From a virus, in the IMG/VR virus record IMGVR_UViG_3300037189_024364, positions 62,001 to 126,000 of that record: a stretch of DNA of 64,000 nt, one strand, 5' to 3'. A program made the translations under genes and the position numbers. Positions 50,916 to 59,810 of the stretch are shown piece by piece. The notes below the pieces were generated by a model. It had not been told where the DNA came from, searched no databases, and saw only the letters and a program-made list of their open reading frames with translations. Numbering within the stretch: position 1 is the stretch's first letter; every line of letters begins with the position of its first letter.

Positions 50916-51350
50916 ATGTGCGACATCCACGAGTGCATTAAGATAACCACATCACGGCACCGCGGTCGCTGGCGGCAAGCCATAGCCGCTGACCACGGCT
51001 GGCGATGCCATTGGTGCAATCAGGAGATAACCATGGATGTGGGATTCATGCACACCGCAACCATCGAGCACATGGTACCCCAGTGCCAGGGAGGCGATAA
51101 CCACCGATGGAACCTCACAGCCGCATGCCATCGATGCAACAGCGTTCGCCGACATACCGACATGCATGAGTTTGAGCTGATCTCGCGGCGATTTGAGCAG
51201 GACCAGCGACGCATCGAGGACGCTGCGGTGGTCAATCGCCGCGCGCGCCGCCAGAGGCAGCGTGCCAAGCAGCGCGGCGTTGGTGTTCTCACCATGCGTG
51301 AGCGGCTGCTGTTGTGGATGCAGGGATTTGCCCAGATGTTGCCGATCTAA
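50916..51350 (+). CDS. HNH endonuclease
   Basis: 144 aa. Zinc-Cys HNH: CHWCN...TIEHMVPQCQGGDNHRWNLTAACHRCN, followed by a highly basic helix. Could be a homing, packaging-related or recombination nuclease. Confidence 0.85.
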   Translation: MCDIHECIKITTSRHRGRWRQAIAADHGWRCHWCNQEITMDVGFMHTATIEHMVPQCQGGDNHRWNLTAACHRCNSVRRHTDMHEFELISRRFEQDQRRIEDAAVVNRRARRQRQRAKQRGVGVLTMRERLLLWMQGFAQMLPI

Positions 51351-51444
51351 TCAAGCGGTACCGAACCAGTCGTGCCATTAACCTCAGGTTTATGATCCAA
51401 ATGCCGTAAAATAAATATCTCCATACATTACTGGAGATACAACC

Positions 51445-51762
51445 ATGGTATGGATATTAGCTGCGATTTTCCTCCTGGCCTTTGTCGTTGAGATGCTGGT
51501 CACCACGCATTTCTTCATGCAGGGCAACACGCTAAAAAAGCATCTAGGACCTGGCATGCGGCGCTGGGCATTTGCCAGCCTCGCGCTGATGAGCTCGGTG
51601 AATCTAGCAGGGCTGCATGGCGTGTCTGATGCCATGCAATACGGTGTTCCACTGGAGCTCCACAACTACGTGCAGGCCGTGTTTGCCATCAGCACCCTGA
51701 GCCTGTTAAGCTGGGTATATGCATTCCACCAGATGCTGTGGAAAGGCAAGCCCGATGCTTGA
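51445..51762 (+). CDS. Membrane protein
   Basis: 105 aa, three predicted transmembrane helices (WILAAIFLLAFVVEMLV, MRRWAFASLALMSSVNLAG, YVQAVFAISTLSLLSWVY). Function unknown. Confidence 0.6.
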   Translation: MVWILAAIFLLAFVVEMLVTTHFFMQGNTLKKHLGPGMRRWAFASLALMSSVNLAGLHGVSDAMQYGVPLELHNYVQAVFAISTLSLLSWVYAFHQMLWKGKPDA

Positions 51763-51874
51763 ATCCATTGGCATGATGCTTGTTGCGGCGAAGAACTTCG
51801 TGTTGGCTGGTCTTGGATCCTGGACCGTGTTCAATCTAGCCGTGGGACTTGGATGGCTGGCAGGATGGTGGTGA
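51755..51874 (+). CDS. Tiny membrane protein
   Basis: 39 aa, overlaps the previous gene; hydrophobic (VLAGLGSWTVFNLAVGLGWLAG). Probably a coupled partner. Confidence 0.5.
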   Translation: MLESIGMMLVAAKNFVLAGLGSWTVFNLAVGLGWLAGWW

Positions 51875-51878
51875 TCCA

Positions 51879-52370
51879 ATGGCAATAACAATAACCAGGG
51901 CTCTCAAGGAATATCTTCCCAAGCTGCAATTCGTCGCCGTGGTGATAACCATCGCACTAGGCACGCACACCGCATATGATAGATTCCTGCGCGGCGATAA
52001 ACCAGTGTTGATCTGGGATGAGTCAGGATTTTCCGTGCGGCCTGGCACGGCACCGCACACATGGCAGGTCACCGTGGCCCGGCGCAAGCTGCGCAACGAC
52101 TGCCCGTTGAAAAGCTTTGATGCAGGCATTGTAGACGCGGATGGATTTGCCCATTCCGTGGTCAACAGCGCCAATCGCACGGTAGGGACGTCGTCCGACG
52201 GCAAGGTTGAAACCTTCAGCTGGGTCATGCGCATGACAAACCGCGATTCGGTGGCGGCAGGCACAGCAAGGCTAACCGGCACGTTGGTGTACGAATGCCG
52301 CGAAGGCCAGCAGATGATAGATTATCCCCGCACACCCAGATTGGAATTCGAGGTGACCCATGCCAACTGA
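51879..52370 (+). CDS. Membrane-anchored hypothetical protein
   Basis: 163 aa. One N-terminal helix (LQFVAVVITIALGTHTAY), then a beta-rich periplasmic part with two Cys (CPLKSF, YECREG). Unrecognised; possibly part of a lysis or exclusion module with neighbours. Confidence 0.6.
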   Translation: MAITITRALKEYLPKLQFVAVVITIALGTHTAYDRFLRGDKPVLIWDESGFSVRPGTAPHTWQVTVARRKLRNDCPLKSFDAGIVDADGFAHSVVNSANRTVGTSSDGKVETFSWVMRMTNRDSVAAGTARLTGTLVYECREGQQMIDYPRTPRLEFEVTHAN

Positions 52371-52692
52371 CGATGCCAAGCCTGCTGCTGAAATCTCCGG
52401 TAAGGTTGACCCGCGCATGGGTGCCACCATGCTCAGGGATTATGCCGGGGTCATGGTGTGCTCCGTTACCGTGGTGTCATTCATCAGCATTGGTTTCGTC
52501 ATGATGGCGATCAAGGTGATGGGAAGTTCCGATGCAGCACCACCAGGTGAATGGATGGCAGCCATGCTGAGCCTGGCATCAACCGCGCTGGGATTCTTGG
52601 CCGGACAGAGAACCCCAGCGCTGGGTGCCGGTTCGGTACAGAGTACCAAGAAGGATGATACCCGCTGCGCATGCGATGCCAAGATCAATTGA
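52360..52692 (+). CDS. Two-span membrane protein (holin-like)
   Basis: 110 aa: hydrophobic helices VMVCSVTVVSFISIGFVMMAI and AMLSLASTALGFLAG, charged tail with RCACD. Pattern of class II holins, unproven. Confidence 0.55.
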   Translation: MPTDDAKPAAEISGKVDPRMGATMLRDYAGVMVCSVTVVSFISIGFVMMAIKVMGSSDAAPPGEWMAAMLSLASTALGFLAGQRTPALGAGSVQSTKKDDTRCACDAKIN

Positions 52693-52772
52693 TTCCTGCG
52701 GGTGATATCCGCAGGGATGCTGGTATCAAGCCGATAAATACCAGGATAATACCAGTTAACATCGGAGACACC

Positions 52773-53363
52773 ATGAAATACATCATAGCCATCATTATCA
52801 TCATCGCGGCGGTGATGACATCGCCCACGGCAGCGCAAAGCCCCGGCACCCAGGGCCTGACCACCTGCAACGGGGAGTTTGCATTGTGTGCCGCGTCGAC
52901 CTGCACCCCCACGGGTCGAACCATCACCACCACGTCTGGTGAGAGCTATCCCGAGGTGGAATGCCGCTGCCCCATACTGACGGGTACCGCGCTGGCCGAC
53001 ACGCAGGCGGGCAACATGACAGGTACCTGCGACATCCCCCGAGAAGGCACGGTGTGGAGCTTGTTCGCACCGCGGGTGTTTTACCCACAGGAAGCATCGG
53101 GATTCTCACACCGCCCCCGGGACATGAGGGCCAGGGTGCAGATGTGCGGTGCCGAGCTCAACCAGGGCTACAACGCATCCAATTGCTTTTCATTCCTCTG
53201 CGAGAATCTCGGCAACGGCATGGCCAGCTGCCGCTGCCCCATGGGACAGGTGCCTGCCAACACAGCATTTCTCACCGAGGCCGGACAGGGAGACCCGCAG
53301 GCATGCAGCCAACATCCGGTGAGCTTACCGCTGGGCGTGCTTCGCCAGAATCAACGACGCTAA
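52773..53363 (+). CDS. Exported cysteine-rich protein
   Basis: 196 aa. Signal peptide MKYIIAIIIIIAAVMTSPTAAQ, then many paired Cys (CNGEFALCAASTC, CRCPI, CFSFLCENLG, SCRCPM) as in disulfide-rich secreted proteins. Unknown role, perhaps host envelope modification. Confidence 0.65.
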   Translation: MKYIIAIIIIIAAVMTSPTAAQSPGTQGLTTCNGEFALCAASTCTPTGRTITTTSGESYPEVECRCPILTGTALADTQAGNMTGTCDIPREGTVWSLFAPRVFYPQEASGFSHRPRDMRARVQMCGAELNQGYNASNCFSFLCENLGNGMASCRCPMGQVPANTAFLTEAGQGDPQACSQHPVSLPLGVLRQNQRR

Positions 53364-53373
53364 TGGTGGACCG

Positions 53374-53643
53374 ATGAGCAGCGGGTGCGATAACACGCTC
53401 CCGCTGTATCGTCGGCTGGAAAACGGCGGCCGAGAATGCCATCCTGCTTATTCCAATCTGCTTGATCGGGCCTGGGACGATCTCAATGACACGGAGGGTG
53501 ATTCCATGGCCAGGCCCATTGCCGATGCGCGTGTCAACGAGGAGATAGCCAGCTTTGGCGGAGTGACAACATTTGGCATTGACGGCTACATTGAATTTCC
53601 CAGCCAAGAGCACAAGATCGCATTCCTGATGAAATGGGCGTGA
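53374..53643 (+). CDS. Small LTW-family protein (divergent)
   Basis: 89 aa. Ends YIEFPSQEHKIAFLMKWA, aligning with the LTW signature. Confidence 0.55.
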   Translation: MSSGCDNTLPLYRRLENGGRECHPAYSNLLDRAWDDLNDTEGDSMARPIADARVNEEIASFGGVTTFGIDGYIEFPSQEHKIAFLMKWA

Positions 53644-53667
53644 TGTGCGCGGTTCGGCAAATATCGC

Positions 53668-53695
53668 TTGACACCTAGGGCTGTTCTGCTACAAT
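53668..53695 (+). promoter_or_regulatory. TGCTAT-class promoter with inverted repeat
   Basis: TTGACA, 16-nt spacer, TACAAT (53690-53695). GGGCTGTT (53678-53685) and AACGGCCC (53701-53708) flank the -10. Confidence 0.75.
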
Positions 53696-53740
53696 CGGTT
53701 AACGGCCCGCGGGGCTGATCAACGCTGGGATTGACATCAC

Positions 53741-53968
53741 ATGCTTAATCGAAACCAATTTGAAAATCGCTTTGAAAAAAGCCGCCGGCGCATGGATCTG
53801 TTCGGCCGCATGTTCATGGTGCTCTGGGTGCTGATGTTTGTTGGCATCCTTGGATTCTGGGGACTGGGTGCATATCTGCAATACCAATGCTATTCCAGCC
53901 GAGATCCCAACAGCTTTGCCTGCTGGTATGTCAGCGATCGCGTTGAGGTTGGGATTCGGCAGCGATGA
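53741..53968 (+). CDS. Small single-span membrane protein
   Basis: 75 aa; basic N-terminus, one helix (FMVLWVLMFVGILGFWGLG). ATGA-type overlap with the next gene. Confidence 0.6.
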   Translation: MLNRNQFENRFEKSRRRMDLFGRMFMVLWVLMFVGILGFWGLGAYLQYQCYSSRDPNSFACWYVSDRVEVGIRQR

Positions 53969-54540
53969 GCGATAAACCCCGCATGACCCGCAGCGAAGTG
54001 CATGCACTGTATGAAAAGGAAGTTGCCAGCATCCGGGCTCTCCGAGCCGGTGGAGAGCATCAGCAAGGCATCAGCATGGCCATGAACGAAGCCCGCCGTT
54101 GGTTGGATCGCGAGCTGGACCTTGCTGTGCCTGATCCGGTTGAACCTGCCCACAAGACCCTGGGCGCGCTGCTGCGCGAGAACATCCAGGAGGCGGAGAG
54201 ACTGCGCTTGGATCGCGATGCGGCCGCAAGCCGGGAACTGCGAGAGAAGGCGGAGAGACGCCGGCAAGAGGTGTTCTTGGCCATCCAAGAGCTGCAAAGC
54301 CGCATCGCGCGCTCAATCAACGAGGGCTTGGTGCTCAAGCCCATGCGACTGCCCAGGACGCTGAATGATGCTCGCCGCTATGACACCAGCATTGCCCAGG
54401 CACATCACGGTGATCATGCGCAATGGTGCAGGGAAATGGTCGCTTGGGCAGACGCACAAGGACTGGATCTCCAGGTCATTTCAGATCATGACGGTGCAGG
54501 CATGGAAAGCTGGTGGAGCCTGGTGGTGAAGCCGCGATGA
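53965..54540 (+). CDS. Helical hypothetical protein
   Basis: 191 aa, Arg/Glu-rich helices; ends with a GDHAQWCREMVAWADAQG segment like the DNHAKWC part of 54537 and DHAKW of 13419. Unrecognised. Confidence 0.6.
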   Translation: MSDKPRMTRSEVHALYEKEVASIRALRAGGEHQQGISMAMNEARRWLDRELDLAVPDPVEPAHKTLGALLRENIQEAERLRLDRDAAASRELREKAERRRQEVFLAIQELQSRIARSINEGLVLKPMRLPRTLNDARRYDTSIAQAHHGDHAQWCREMVAWADAQGLDLQVISDHDGAGMESWWSLVVKPR

Positions 54541-54812
54541 ACCAGCAGCTATACAGGATCCGCAGCGGTCGCGTCTGGTACAAGGGCCGCAGCGGTTGGT
54601 GTCGGGACGAGCATGACAGTCCCGTCTTCACCAATCGTCTCAGCGCCGAGCGCAAGATGCGCAGCGAGCTCAAGACCAGCCGGGAACTCATCGAGCTCAA
54701 GACCAGCCGGGAACTCAGCGAGACCCGGAGGTATCTTCCCTGGCAGGTTGATAACCATGCCAAGTGGTGTGCCGCTGAAATCGTGGTGTATGATCTGGTG
54801 CCGGTGCAATGA
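54537..54812 (+). CDS. Small protein with tandem internal repeat
   Basis: 91 aa. A 27-bp tandem DNA repeat (about 54664-54717) encodes ELKTSREL twice. Ends VDNHAKWCAAEIVVYDLVPV. Overlaps both neighbours by 4 nt. Confidence 0.6.
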   Translation: MNQQLYRIRSGRVWYKGRSGWCRDEHDSPVFTNRLSAERKMRSELKTSRELIELKTSRELSETRRYLPWQVDNHAKWCAAEIVVYDLVPVQ

Positions 54813-55027
54813 GCGGTGTTGCCTGCCACGGACATGTTTTCCTGCCGTTCAAAGGCGAGGAGAGCATCTGCTGGACCTGCGGCTGGGTGACATGGCCGGT
54901 GGATACCTTTGATGAGGCCGATGCCGCCCTGCGAGATCAGGGAGGCGGGACCTGTCCCGGTATCTGGCACGGTCGGCACGGCAAGCTGCCCCGCAAACCG
55001 AGATCGAAGACGATCAGGGAACAATGA
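54809..55027 (+). CDS. Small zinc-ribbon-like protein
   Basis: 72 aa. CHGHVF...CWTCGW offers Cys/His ligands; basic tail (RKPRSK). Confidence 0.5.
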   Translation: MSGVACHGHVFLPFKGEESICWTCGWVTWPVDTFDEADAALRDQGGGTCPGIWHGRHGKLPRKPRSKTIREQ

Positions 55028-55081
55028 CGCCTCTCACCGCCGTGGCAGCTAACCTGGGGATAACCAACAAGGATCGCAAAC

Positions 55082-55408
55082 ATGACAAACTTCATCATCG
55101 CCACGCTGCACGACAATGACTTCCACTGTCACCTCATGGCAGGCGTGCCCTACATCGCCCAGCGGGCCGAGCATGAACTCACGGCAGAGGAGTTCCGAGA
55201 ATGGTTGGTGGACTTCATCACCTATCATTCGGCCATCCGCGTGATCAATAGGCATTTCAAGCGAACGCCCGAGGATCTTGCACACACCCGTCGATATGCG
55301 CATGAAAACCTCCGCGTGTGGTATTCCGACGCCAAGCCTGAGTACCACGATGAGAACTGGGAGTTCGTCATGCATGATCGCGCCCTCAACTATACCTGGG
55401 CTGCATAG
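55082..55408 (+). CDS. Hypothetical protein
   Basis: 108 aa; IIATLHDNDFHCHLMAG start and an ARRYAHENLRVWYSD-like helix; recurrent phage small protein type without known role. Confidence 0.55.
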   Translation: MTNFIIATLHDNDFHCHLMAGVPYIAQRAEHELTAEEFREWLVDFITYHSAIRVINRHFKRTPEDLAHTRRYAHENLRVWYSDAKPEYHDENWEFVMHDRALNYTWAA

Positions 55409-55499
55409 CTTTGATGGTTGACCTGGGGTAGCGATAAATATCCCATCAGATGGGCTGGCATGCTAAATATCCCATACCACATCCAGGAGACCATGTAAC

Positions 55500-56420
55500 A
55501 TGTCCGCTTCAGACTCCATGAGACAGCTGATCAACCGTATTAGCGTTTGTGAGGATCCATTTGTGATCTTCTGCACGGAAATCAACCAATCCAGCATGCT
55601 GCTGGAAAGCACGGCACTCAGCGAGGGTGCCATACTTGATCGCATTCGCAAGACCACCAAGGCCGTCAAGGACAAATACGACGATGTGCAATACTCGCTG
55701 TTGTCCAAGGCTACCACCCGAGCCATGGACATGTTCAATTCCTCGGGCAAGATGGATCCCAAGGTCGGTGCGGTGTTGACCAAGATCGGCAAGATGGGCA
55801 AAGCCGCCGCAGCAAATCGCACATTGATATTGGTGCTGGTAGGCATGGTAGGCACGCTGATAGGACTGGCGTCCAATCCCGCAGCAGCACAAAGCGCAGC
55901 AGCACAGATGGATCAGTCACTGTCTGGCAACATTGATCAGCTGGTAAACACGGTCACTGGCGGCAGCGGGGGAGATGTTGCTGCCGCACAGACCGCAGCA
56001 AACCCCAACACAATTCAGAACGTTTTGCAGTTCAATGCCACCCGAGTTCCTTCCACCAATGGTGCCATCAATCTTGAACGCATCGCCATGCAGGACGAAA
56101 CCGGTGTGATCGGTGGGCGGCAGCGGTGGCAGCGCTTTACCGACGTCATCAACGACAATCAGGGGCGCTTGACCAGTTATACCCGCAATTCACCCGAGGT
56201 GATGAACGCTGTCTCCCGTGCTGTTGCTGAGAATCCCATGCCGAATATCAGCAACTATCAGATCGATGCCACCCTGCGAAATCCCGAAGGGTTCCAGCGT
56301 TATACCACCGATGTCACCACCTATTTCCATAACCTAACGCGCTTTGCCAAGGCCACGCTAGAGAGGAACGAGGATGTGGCACAGATGGCCATGAATCGTC
56401 TGCAATCCCTGCGTAGATAA
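55500..56420 (+). CDS. Putative internal virion protein
   Basis: 306 aa. N-terminus MSASDSMRQLINRISVCED shares SDSMRxLIN with 46836. Helical with a hydrophobic stretch (TLILVLVGMVGTLIGLASNPAAAQ) near residue 115 and an Ala/Gln-rich middle. TAAATA motifs at 55435 and 55462 precede it; RBS AGGAGACC. Could be a membrane-active ejection protein. Confidence 0.62.
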   Translation: MSASDSMRQLINRISVCEDPFVIFCTEINQSSMLLESTALSEGAILDRIRKTTKAVKDKYDDVQYSLLSKATTRAMDMFNSSGKMDPKVGAVLTKIGKMGKAAAANRTLILVLVGMVGTLIGLASNPAAAQSAAAQMDQSLSGNIDQLVNTVTGGSGGDVAAAQTAANPNTIQNVLQFNATRVPSTNGAINLERIAMQDETGVIGGRQRWQRFTDVINDNQGRLTSYTRNSPEVMNAVSRAVAENPMPNISNYQIDATLRNPEGFQRYTTDVTTYFHNLTRFAKATLERNEDVAQMAMNRLQSLRR

Positions 56421-56445
56421 TCGCACCATATGGTTGGTTAGCAGC

Positions 56446-56474
56446 TTGATCGTTATGGTTGATGCTGCTATGTT
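56446..56474 (+). promoter_or_regulatory. TGCTAT-class promoter with inverted repeat
   Basis: TTGATC, 17-nt spacer ending CTGC, TATGTT. GGTTGATG (56457-56464) and CATCAACC (56476-56483) flank the -10. Confidence 0.65.
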
Positions 56475-56514
56475 ACATCAACCGCCAACCCAACTACCTG
56501 TGGACCAGAGAACC

Positions 56515-56676
56515 ATGAAGAAAAGCCGCTTTGCCGGAGAGGCAAACGAAATCGAAATGCTTCCGCATGTGAAAATCGAGACGGAAGACTTGACGACCCA
56601 TGAGCAGAAGAGCAAGAACGCGCGATTCAAGGCCATCATGGCCAGCACCTATGTGGAAGGCAAGGACGACAAGTGA
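56515..56676 (+). CDS. Small charged protein
   Basis: 53 aa from ATG 56515 (AGAGAACC upstream), alternating Lys/Glu; unrecognised. Confidence 0.55.
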   Translation: MKKSRFAGEANEIEMLPHVKIETEDLTTHEQKSKNARFKAIMASTYVEGKDDK

Positions 56677-56758
56677 CCATCGCCCGCTAGGATTGCCATA
56701 CGGCGGCGAAACCACATTCCACGGCTAAATAGGCTAACCACCGCCAAGGAGAACAAAG

Positions 56759-57340
56759 ATGGCAACCAAGGATCCAGGATACTACCGTAACCTGCTCGAA
56801 AGCATCGAGCACCAAGCAAGCGAAACCGTTGCCGAGGACAAGGGCCAGCTGACGGCCACCGCACAGGCAATCAAGGCCGATCTTGCCAAGGCGCTGAACA
56901 GCAAGGACACCAGCGAGATCATGAGGCTGGTGCAGGGAGCACACAACAGCATGGACGAGGTGCTGTTGACCATCCGACGCGGCGGCGTTGCCGAAGCCTA
57001 CGGACGTGGTGGACCACGCAGGGGTGACAGCGTTGATGCCGGCATGGGCATGGTGATGACCCGCCACAAGGGCACGCCCGATGAGGCCGAGTATGACGTG
57101 TGGATAGAATACACCGCAACCATGGTGTCACCGGGATTTGCGGGCGACCGCACCGATCCAGGACATGGTCCCGAGTGGGAGTTTGAAATCAACTCCATCG
57201 AGCTGGACCTTCCCAAGGGCATAAGCCCTGAGCCCGGCGACGAGCTGACCCCGAAGGAGCGTGAGGAAATCACCACATGGTTCCATCAGCACGAGGATGA
57301 CGCTGCTGAACGTGCCGACGACCAGCTCAGCAACTACTAA
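56759..57340 (+). CDS. Hypothetical protein
   Basis: 193 aa. Helical first half (YYRNLLESIEHQASETVAED), beta-rich centre and acidic C-terminal helix. RBS AAGGAGAAC; TAAATA at 56725. Unrecognised. Confidence 0.6.
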   Translation: MATKDPGYYRNLLESIEHQASETVAEDKGQLTATAQAIKADLAKALNSKDTSEIMRLVQGAHNSMDEVLLTIRRGGVAEAYGRGGPRRGDSVDAGMGMVMTRHKGTPDEAEYDVWIEYTATMVSPGFAGDRTDPGHGPEWEFEINSIELDLPKGISPEPGDELTPKEREEITTWFHQHEDDAAERADDQLSNY

Positions 57341-57478
57341 CACCGAAACCACCGGCGGCACCAGTGGCCACGGGGGTTTTCCGCGACCAAAAATATATTT
57401 TGGTTCCACACTGGTTCTGCACTGTGTTAACGCATTTGCAACACATTCATCCGCTACATTGTGGCATCGGCGAACACG

Positions 57479-57694
57479 ATGATTCGCTTGGTAGCCCTGG
57501 GAGGGGCAACGGCCATGATGGATGTGATTTTCTGGGTAGGTGCCGCGGTGGTGGCCTGGACCTTGCTGGGCGTGATGACGGCCGCTGCGGCCCTGGCAGC
57601 GGAAACCCTGCTGGCGATGTGGGCACGGTACGTGGCGATGGCGAGGCGCAGGATTCCTGCGGTATCAGCCGCCATGGGGCTGGAAAACGCTTGA
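57479..57694 (+). CDS. Small membrane protein
   Basis: 71 aa, one long hydrophobic region (FWVGAAVVAWTLLGVMTAAAAL). GTG 57461 is an alternative start. Confidence 0.5.
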   Translation: MIRLVALGGATAMMDVIFWVGAAVVAWTLLGVMTAAAALAAETLLAMWARYVAMARRRIPAVSAAMGLENA

Positions 57695-57719
57695 CGGCAC
57701 GGTGAGGCCGTGCTAGACT
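57691..57719 (+). promoter_or_regulatory. TGCTAT-class promoter
   Basis: TTGACG, 17-nt spacer ending GTGC, TAGACT; GCACGG/CCGTGC repeat inside the spacer. Confidence 0.65.
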
Positions 57720-57750
57720 GTTGATCAACACAGCTAGCAAGGATCCCGGT

Positions 57751-57954
57751 ATGACACCTGACAACCAGCTGGACGCGGTGATCGCGGCCATGACCAAGTT
57801 CGCCAGCAACACCAAGAACGATCGCCTCAGCGTGGAGGTGGCCCGCGTGGCCAGCCGCGTGCAGCACATTGGCCAGCCCTTTGAGCCGCCGCTGACCCGC
57901 CGTGAGATGTCGGTGGTGCGGCCCTTCGTCGAGCAAGTGGCCCGCGCGGCCTAG
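57751..57954 (+). CDS. Small helical protein
   Basis: 67 aa (MTPDNQLDAVIAAMTKFASN...), unrecognised. Confidence 0.5.
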   Translation: MTPDNQLDAVIAAMTKFASNTKNDRLSVEVARVASRVQHIGQPFEPPLTRREMSVVRPFVEQVARAA

Positions 57955-57958
57955 GATC

Positions 57959-58258
57959 ATGGGACAGGGCAAATACTCACCTCGCTGCCCGCATGCGCGA
58001 GACAACCAGTATGAATACAGGTTCAACTGCCGTGGTGAGCTTCCTGTGCCATATGATCACACCCGAGACGTTTACGACGAGCAACGGCACTTTGGCAACT
58101 ATGACGACGAAGGTTATGACAGCTACGGCTACGGTGCCTTTGATGTAGATGGTGTCTACCTGGGCATTGGTGCGGGTGTGGACCGTTTGGGCTATACCGA
58201 GATGGACTATCTCACCATGGGCAGTGATCGTTTCGAAGACATCACGCGGTGGGGTTGA
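57959..58258 (+). CDS. Tyr/Asp/Gly-rich small protein
   Basis: 99 aa; GNYDDEGYDSYGYGAFDVDG low-complexity centre; N-terminal CPHARDNQYEYRFNC. Unrecognised. Confidence 0.55.
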   Translation: MGQGKYSPRCPHARDNQYEYRFNCRGELPVPYDHTRDVYDEQRHFGNYDDEGYDSYGYGAFDVDGVYLGIGAGVDRLGYTEMDYLTMGSDRFEDITRWG

Positions 58259-58261
58259 TAT

Positions 58262-58300
58262 CCCCGGTGCTAGGCGGGTTTTAACGCCGCTACACCGGGG
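58262..58300 (+). repeat. Two-stem 3'-UTR element, copy 1
   Basis: CCCCGGTG/CACCGGGG closes an inner GCG-GGTTTTAA-CGC hairpin. A 35-nt block is nearly identical to 62357-62391. Confidence 0.7.
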
Positions 58301-58380
58301 TCAAACATGGTGGCCGCTAGCGTGACCACGGAGAGATGCCGAGGGGGTTGCAGCGGCGTTGCACGCGGGACATTTTATGG

Positions 58381-58408
58381 TTGACACCCTGTTCCACCGT
58401 GCTATAAT
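58381..58408 (+). promoter_or_regulatory. TGCTAT-class promoter with inverted repeat
   Basis: TTGACA, 16-nt spacer ending GTGC, TATAAT. CCCTGTTCC (58387-58395) and GGAACAGGG (58417-58425) flank the -10. Confidence 0.9.
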
Positions 58409-58437
58409 CACCACACGGAACAGGGAGCTAGATTGCA

Positions 58438-58665
58438 ATGGACAAGATCACTGGCATGCCGGCCTGGATCAACGCGGTGCGCAGGGACGACAAGGTGGGT
58501 GTTGGGTCCTGCAGCGTGATCGACGAGTGCTACACCGACGACGAGCTGCGGGCAGCGCTGACGCGGGACGGCATCCGTGGCAAGATCGAAAGCGTGCGCT
58601 GGGCGCGCAGGATCGATCGCAGCTATCGCGAGCGTGAGCGGGAAGCCCGCAGCGAGATCTTCTGA
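58438..58665 (+). CDS. Small basic protein
   Basis: 75 aa; WINAVRRDDKVGVGSCSVIDECYTDDEL then an Arg-rich helix. RBS AGGGAGC. Confidence 0.6.
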   Translation: MDKITGMPAWINAVRRDDKVGVGSCSVIDECYTDDELRAALTRDGIRGKIESVRWARRIDRSYREREREARSEIF

Positions 58666-58675
58666 GGAATGTTGG

Positions 58676-58704
58676 TTGACACCGCAGGGCCGGCATGCTA
58701 TGTT
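58676..58704 (+). promoter_or_regulatory. TGCTAT-class promoter with inverted repeat
   Basis: TTGACA, 17-nt spacer ending ATGC, TATGTT. GCAGGGCC (58684-58691) and GGCCCTGC (58705-58712) flank the -10. Confidence 0.85.
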
Positions 58705-58729
58705 GGCCCTGCAACCGGGAGACGACACC

Positions 58730-58867
58730 ATGGACACTCTGATGGAAATCCTCGCTGAGCCGCTGATCCTGCTGGGCTTCGTGGTGCTGCTGCTGGGTGC
58801 CACCAGCTTGGTCACACGCATCATGGACGGCACCTGGAACATCATCGATCCGGATCTGCGGCGATGA
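58730..58867 (+). CDS. Tiny membrane protein
   Basis: 45 aa, one helix (PLILLGFVVLLLGATSLVT). ATGA overlap with the next gene. Confidence 0.55.
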   Translation: MDTLMEILAEPLILLGFVVLLLGATSLVTRIMDGTWNIIDPDLRR

Positions 58868-59286
58868 TGCGGTTGTGCCTGATCGCGGCGTTGGTGCTGA
58901 TCGCTGGGCCAGCGTGGGGTCTGCCCGGGGACGGCGTCTATCGTGGAACCATGGCCTGCGGCACCAGCCTGCCGCATCCCACCACCGGCCTGCGCCATCC
59001 GGGATGGAGCCGACAGGGCTTGACGCTGACCATCACCAACGGGTCCCTGCGAGGCGATAGCAGCGGTCAGCACCGATCGGGCGTGCCGTGGGCGGAAACG
59101 TGGAACGGTGCGGTCAGGGACCAGCGCGTGTCGGTGCTGGCACAGGGGCAGGACTCGCGCAACGATCCGTGGTTCTACACCATGACCGGTGAGGTTCCCA
59201 CCACGCCGGAGTTGGTATTGCATGGAGCCATGTATGTGCTGAACCAGCGGCACAGGGTTTGCTGGTTCCGCGGGCAGCGGATCTAA
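58864..59286 (+). CDS. Exported small protein
   Basis: 140 aa. Signal peptide MMRLCLIAALVLIAGPAWG, then a beta-rich domain (YRGTMACGTS, LTLTITNGSLRG, YTMTGEV). Periplasmic; unknown role. Confidence 0.6.
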   Translation: MMRLCLIAALVLIAGPAWGLPGDGVYRGTMACGTSLPHPTTGLRHPGWSRQGLTLTITNGSLRGDSSGQHRSGVPWAETWNGAVRDQRVSVLAQGQDSRNDPWFYTMTGEVPTTPELVLHGAMYVLNQRHRVCWFRGQRI

Positions 59287-59299
59287 CCGAGGAAATCGG

Positions 59300-59328
59300 T
59301 TGACGGTGGAGGGCCGCGGTGCTATGTT
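59300..59328 (+). promoter_or_regulatory. TGCTAT-class promoter
   Basis: TTGACG, 17-nt spacer ending GTGC, TATGTT. Confidence 0.8.
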
Positions 59329-59356
59329 CATCATACGGAACAGGGAGCACGCGGTG

Positions 59357-59563
59357 ATGCAAGACATGGTGACCTTTCAAACGATCCTGGTGCCCAGCAA
59401 GGAAACCCCCAAGGCGTGGATGATCTGGGGCGGCACCTATGTGCCCAAGAGCCAAGCAACGGTGGTGAAGACCGGCACCACCAGCAGGGCCAGCCGGGGA
59501 CGGCAGATAGCCGTTGACATCGTTGACATCACCATGCCGCGCTGGCTCAACGAAAGGATGTGA
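59357..59563 (+). CDS. Small hypothetical protein
   Basis: 68 aa from ATG 59357 (CAGGGAGC upstream). Basic, beta-rich; unrecognised. Earlier in-frame starts would lie in or before the promoter. Confidence 0.5.
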   Translation: MQDMVTFQTILVPSKETPKAWMIWGGTYVPKSQATVVKTGTTSRASRGRQIAVDIVDITMPRWLNERM

Positions 59564-59567
59564 TGCA

Positions 59568-59759
59568 ATGATGACGTGGACCCTAACATTCGTCATCGTG
59601 GCCGTGATGCAGGGCCAGCCGGTGCGGCAGGAGACCTCGGTGCAGAACCTCACCGGGATCGAGCACTGTGCCAGGCTGGTGCGGGATTACCAAGCACGCC
59701 TCAGGCACGGTGCTCGCATCGTGCAGCCCCGCTGCGAGCAGGTGGGATATCGCACCTAG
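59568..59759 (+). CDS. Small exported or membrane-tethered protein
   Basis: 63 aa; hydrophobic N-terminus (TLTFVIVAVMQG) then ARLVRDYQARLRHGARIV with two Cys. Resembles small phage proteins of unknown role. Confidence 0.5.
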   Translation: MMTWTLTFVIVAVMQGQPVRQETSVQNLTGIEHCARLVRDYQARLRHGARIVQPRCEQVGYRT

Positions 59760-59775
59760 CACCGCTGATCTGGGG

Positions 59776-59804
59776 TTGACACCGCCGCAGTCGCGTGCTA
59801 GCAT
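59776..59804 (+). promoter_or_regulatory. TGCTAT-class promoter
   Basis: TTGACA, 17-nt spacer ending GTGC, TAGCAT; the next ATG is only 6 nt after the -10. Confidence 0.75.
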
Positions 59805-59810
59805 CAGCAC

